Assembly: GCA_025451215.1 (NCBI GenBank)
Contig: JANWKU010000092.1
Location: forward strand, 1 to 45,037
Direction: 5' to 3'
DNA from: Terriglobales bacterium
GTDB taxonomy: Bacteria; Acidobacteriota; Terriglobia; Terriglobales; Acidobacteriaceae
Length of the DNA: 45,037 bases
Shown here in pieces: positions 42,398 through 45,037 of the stretch (position 1 is the stretch's first letter; each line of letters begins with the position of its first letter). A model generated the notes under the pieces. It did no database searches. It was not told the origin of the DNA and saw only the letters and a program-made list of their open reading frames with translations. The position numbers were made by a program, and so were the translations under genes.

Positions 42398-42442
42398 ACA
42401 GTCATTAAGTCTCTTTCATTAAGAGGTTCATGAAATGACTGT
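42398..42442. repeat. Nested inverted repeat in intergenic gap
   Basis: ACAGTCATT (42398-42406) pairs with AATGACTGT (42434-42442), and inside it CTCTT (42411-42415) pairs with AAGAG (42421-42425). The gap 42223-42698 holds this, the repeat at 42267, and a 13-base tandem duplicate at 42654-42679; no gene is convincing there. Confidence 0.45.
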
Positions 42443-42698
42443 AACTATCTGGCCAGCAATATTTTACCCGCAAGCATCTCAATCGAATAGATTTGCATTA
42501 CTGCCTTTGTCTATCCCCATGATTCCCCAAGATTCATTGGATCAAAATAGGGGGAGGGGGTAATCGCATGTTCCACTTGCCCATCGCCGCGCAATCAGCC
42601 CACGCACATGAATGGGCATCACTAAACGGATTCAAAATCGGAAGGTGCGAGCCAATGCTGCGAGCGAATGCTGCGGGCGAATCCGAACGCCGCTTTGG

Positions 42699-45005
42699 TC
42701 AACGTGACGAGAGGGTCAGCGTCTCGCCCTGCTCAACCTTGCCCGCGCTACAGTGGTCGGACGGCAGTGGGCCTGACCAGAGTGCCGCCAGTTGCGCCGA
42801 ATCCGCAACCAGGCAGAGCGCATACTTTCCCGGCTCGATCGCTCCGACCATCGCAGGCCCATCTCCGTTGCCTCCGCCTTGGTCGGTGCCCCAGCCAGCG
42901 ATTGTGCGGGCGTCTTGGATCGCGCCATCGTGCACAAGATACGGTGTGCCGGGATTATCGTGAGTGCCTCCGGGTGCTTGTAAATTGAGTTTCAGCTTAC
43001 CGCCGGAGTCGTCGAGGGTAATGGTATTCGCGCTATCAGGCGATTCGTCATCGTCACTCGGGACTTTCATCCGGGTCAGCTTGAGGGCATATCCCGGCGC
43101 ACCGACGGTCAGCCCAACTTCTGCGGTTCCAGGCGGCAATTCCACTTCGAAGCGTCCGTTCTGGTCGCTGCGCGCGAATGCTCGCGGCACTCCCGGCTTT
43201 ATCCAGACCTGCACCGCCGCGTTTGCCACGGGGCCGTCGCTGGAGACGACGTACAAGGGAACGCGCATGGAAGGGTTAAGCACCAGTTTCAGATCGCTCT
43301 CGCTGCCCTCCGTCACCTCGAACGGTGTGCGATCGGAAGAGCCTTCCGGCGAATCGGCCATCGCGTTGTATTTGCCTGGTCGCAGATCGGGCACTTCGAA
43401 GTTGCCCGCGTCGTCAGTTGACGTGGTCGTTCGTATGCCGCTGGTATCCTCGAAGGAGACTTCGATGCCGCGTTGCGCCTGGCCATCCGCTGAAACCACG
43501 CTGCCGCGCACCGCAATTGTCGGCAGTTCCAGGTCCAGCCATTTCGTCGCCTCGCCGCCAACGGGTATGTTTATGCCCAGCAGGCTCTGTGTGACGGCCG
43601 GGTGCGCCACGTGCGCCTCCACGGTCCAGCTGCTGGTTTCGCGGATGTTTGGCGTGACAGGCAATAGCCCCTGGAAGCGACCGCTATCGTCGCTCTTGAG
43701 AATCGCCAACGCTCCACCCGCATTGTTGAAGAAGACCAGGCGGGCGCGCACTGGCTGCGAACTCAGCAGCACACGGCCGGCCACCTGCACAGACGCGAGG
43801 TGCAACAACAACGAGAGCGGAGCGCTGCCTGTACGCAGATCGAAATCCCGTTGCAGCCACCGCGTGCCGTCGGCGCTGTTGACGGTAACACGATAGCTGC
43901 CGGTCATCAGGCCGCGACGCTCCCAGCGTCCTTCGACTGAAGCCGGTGCCTTGTTCGCGACCCGCCGGTAACGCGGTGCTGTCGAGTCCACGGTAAGCTG
44001 CCACGGCTGACCCGCCGGATCAACCTTTGGCGTGACAGCGACGTTGATCGTCAACTCTTCAAGCCGCAATGGAGGATCCATTCGAGTTTCACCGTCTGCT
44101 TGCACACGAAGGTCTCGGAAGCCGCTCGCCGTGGAGCACACCACCTCCAGCGCGTGCTTACCTGGCAGCACGCCGACGACCTGAAAGTAGCCAGCTTTGG
44201 TTAGAGGCACGGAGAAGCCAGGCTCGCTGGCAGACGCGTTTTCCGGGTCGGATTCGCCCGGGCCGCGCCGCTCCAAATCCGGTCGCAGGATCGCGCGACA
44301 GGGAGCGGGCAGGTCGGAACCATCTCTTAGAACTGCACGTCCGAAGACCGATGCAGCTTGGCGCAGTACTGTTCGGCCAAGATCGGTGCTGTCTTGGGTA
44401 CTTACTGCGGCCTTCAAACTCATTCCCCACTCGTAGCGCGGAGCGTAGCCTGAAGCATCCAGCCGGATGTCAAACATGCCGGCCGGCGCCAGGCAGCTCC
44501 AGGTTCCGTTCTCAATCGGGCAGAGAAGTACTGCGCGTGATGGGCTCGGCTTAGGCATGCGAAACTGCGGGGAGGGCGTCTTATCGCCAGAAGTTTGGCT
44601 CGCGGTAAGTTGAATTTCGAGCGCGTGAGGAAGTGGTTCGCCGCCCGCTGTCACAATCTCGCCATGCAGAGATGCCGCCGGCCACAGAGAGAGCTGCACT
44701 TCAGGCGATTGGCGTGCGACTGCGACTTCCGTTTCTTGGCTCCAATATCCGGGCGCGGAAGCTTGCACCTGCCATACGCCTTCGCCAAGATCCAGAACCT
44801 CTCCGTTCGGCGCGGCTTCAGCTTCGACCGGCACGGCGCTATTGGTCGAATCGGCCGTTGCCATTTGAATTGCCTGGATGTGGATGTGCGCAAGTTCGGG
44901 TGTGGGCTTACCGGCAGGCCATTCAAACGCTACATGGACGGGCAGGGCCACCGCCTGTAAACCGCAAAAAACGAGAGAGCCGCCTAGAAGGATTTGACGA
45001 AGCAT
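42699..45005 (-). CDS. Large secreted carboxypeptidase-regulatory-domain protein
   Basis: Exported protein of about 768 residues made mainly of beta-sandwich repeats. ATG 45005 starts a clean signal peptide (MLRQILLGGSLVFCGLQAVA); an upstream ATG at 45035 is also open. Carboxypeptidase regulatory-like (CarboxypepD_reg) units are seen as VRGSVVSADGQAQRGIEVSF, then DDAGNFEVPDLRPGKY, and VANAAVQVWIKPG then DQNGRFEVELPPG. Earlier units include LHGEIVTAGGEPLP and FGRAVLRDGSDLP. No TonB-receptor barrel follows. It runs nearly to the window end; whether it is first in an operon is not visible. Confidence 0.85.
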   Translation of the reverse strand: MLRQILLGGSLVFCGLQAVALPVHVAFEWPAGKPTPELAHIHIQAIQMATADSTNSAVPVEAEAAPNGEVLDLGEGVWQVQASAPGYWSQETEVAVARQSPEVQLSLWPAASLHGEIVTAGGEPLPHALEIQLTASQTSGDKTPSPQFRMPKPSPSRAVLLCPIENGTWSCLAPAGMFDIRLDASGYAPRYEWGMSLKAAVSTQDSTDLGRTVLRQAASVFGRAVLRDGSDLPAPCRAILRPDLERRGPGESDPENASASEPGFSVPLTKAGYFQVVGVLPGKHALEVVCSTASGFRDLRVQADGETRMDPPLRLEELTINVAVTPKVDPAGQPWQLTVDSTAPRYRRVANKAPASVEGRWERRGLMTGSYRVTVNSADGTRWLQRDFDLRTGSAPLSLLLHLASVQVAGRVLLSSQPVRARLVFFNNAGGALAILKSDDSGRFQGLLPVTPNIRETSSWTVEAHVAHPAVTQSLLGINIPVGGEATKWLDLELPTIAVRGSVVSADGQAQRGIEVSFEDTSGIRTTTSTDDAGNFEVPDLRPGKYNAMADSPEGSSDRTPFEVTEGSESDLKLVLNPSMRVPLYVVSSDGPVANAAVQVWIKPGVPRAFARSDQNGRFEVELPPGTAEVGLTVGAPGYALKLTRMKVPSDDDESPDSANTITLDDSGGKLKLNLQAPGGTHDNPGTPYLVHDGAIQDARTIAGWGTDQGGGNGDGPAMVGAIEPGKYALCLVADSAQLAALWSGPLPSDHCSAGKVEQGETLTLSSR

Positions 45006-45037
45006 AGACCTACACGCATTCACGCGATCCTGCATTA

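Noticed and set aside
42568-42988. Plus-strand open frames at the end of the SIR2 gap
   Set aside because: Mostly antisense of the terminal part of the large secreted protein; no ribosome binding site or domain.
42964-43896. 310-residue plus-strand open frame
   Set aside because: Antisense to the carboxypeptidase-regulatory-domain gene; Ser/Arg/Pro-rich, no motif.

Overview
The window looks like a chromosomal segment of a soil-type Acidobacteriota (Terriglobia/Koribacter-like). This is inferred from gene content: PilT-PilC-PilS-PilR order, MacB-type permeases with a DUF4097 protein, FG-GAP/ASPIC and TIGR03118 secreted proteins, carboxypeptidase-regulatory-domain proteins, a UbiD decarboxylase and an EF-P-like protein. 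The intergenic spaces also hold many short modular palindromic repeats of the kind scattered through such genomes. No tRNA, rRNA, CRISPR array, prophage or intact transposase gene was seen.

Layout. 1-5.6 kb: type IV pilus genes pilT (5' end missing), pilC, and the two-component pair pilS-pilR, followed by a small conserved-looking ORF. 5.9-12.9 kb, minus strand: SAM hydroxide adenosyltransferase, a secreted serine hydrolase, then a MacA-like adaptor, two MacB-like permeases and a TGSG-repeat protein; no ATPase is nearby. 13.2-17.8 kb, plus strand: CNNM/CBS hemolysin-like protein, a DppB-DppC permease pair, and a class I glutamine amidotransferase. 18-20.4 kb, minus strand: M15 peptidase, TonB-C protein, SDR. 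20.5-31.5 kb: UbiD with two palindromic repeats inside its coding sequence, small membrane proteins, HEAT-repeat protein, ASH-domain protein, GlnRS, a shortened DUF2207 protein, a lone NuoI, a HEXXH membrane protein, a TMEM175 channel, a group II truncated globin and an EfpL-like elongation factor. 31.6-39.8 kb: two unrecognised membrane-associated proteins, secreted proteins, a three-domain SnoaL/ABM/zinc-ribbon fusion, DUF1036 protein, cold-shock protein with a clear terminator, and a TIGR03118 protein. 39.8-45 kb: two long copies of a repeat mosaic flanking a VOC gene, a SIR2-like gene broken by a 33-bp perfect palindrome with 8-bp target duplication, and a large secreted carboxypeptidase-regulatory-domain protein running to the window edge.

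The most unusual material is not a canonical operon but the repeat biology. Modular hairpin repeats with compensatory stem changes fill the intergenic regions, two have become in-frame parts of UbiD, a 48-bp copy occurs inverted 8 kb away, and a palindrome insertion has inactivated a SIR2-like gene just before its catalytic-type His. A second recurring signal is a -10-like hexamer placed 7-11 bases before start codons that lack a ribosome binding site, suggesting leaderless transcripts.
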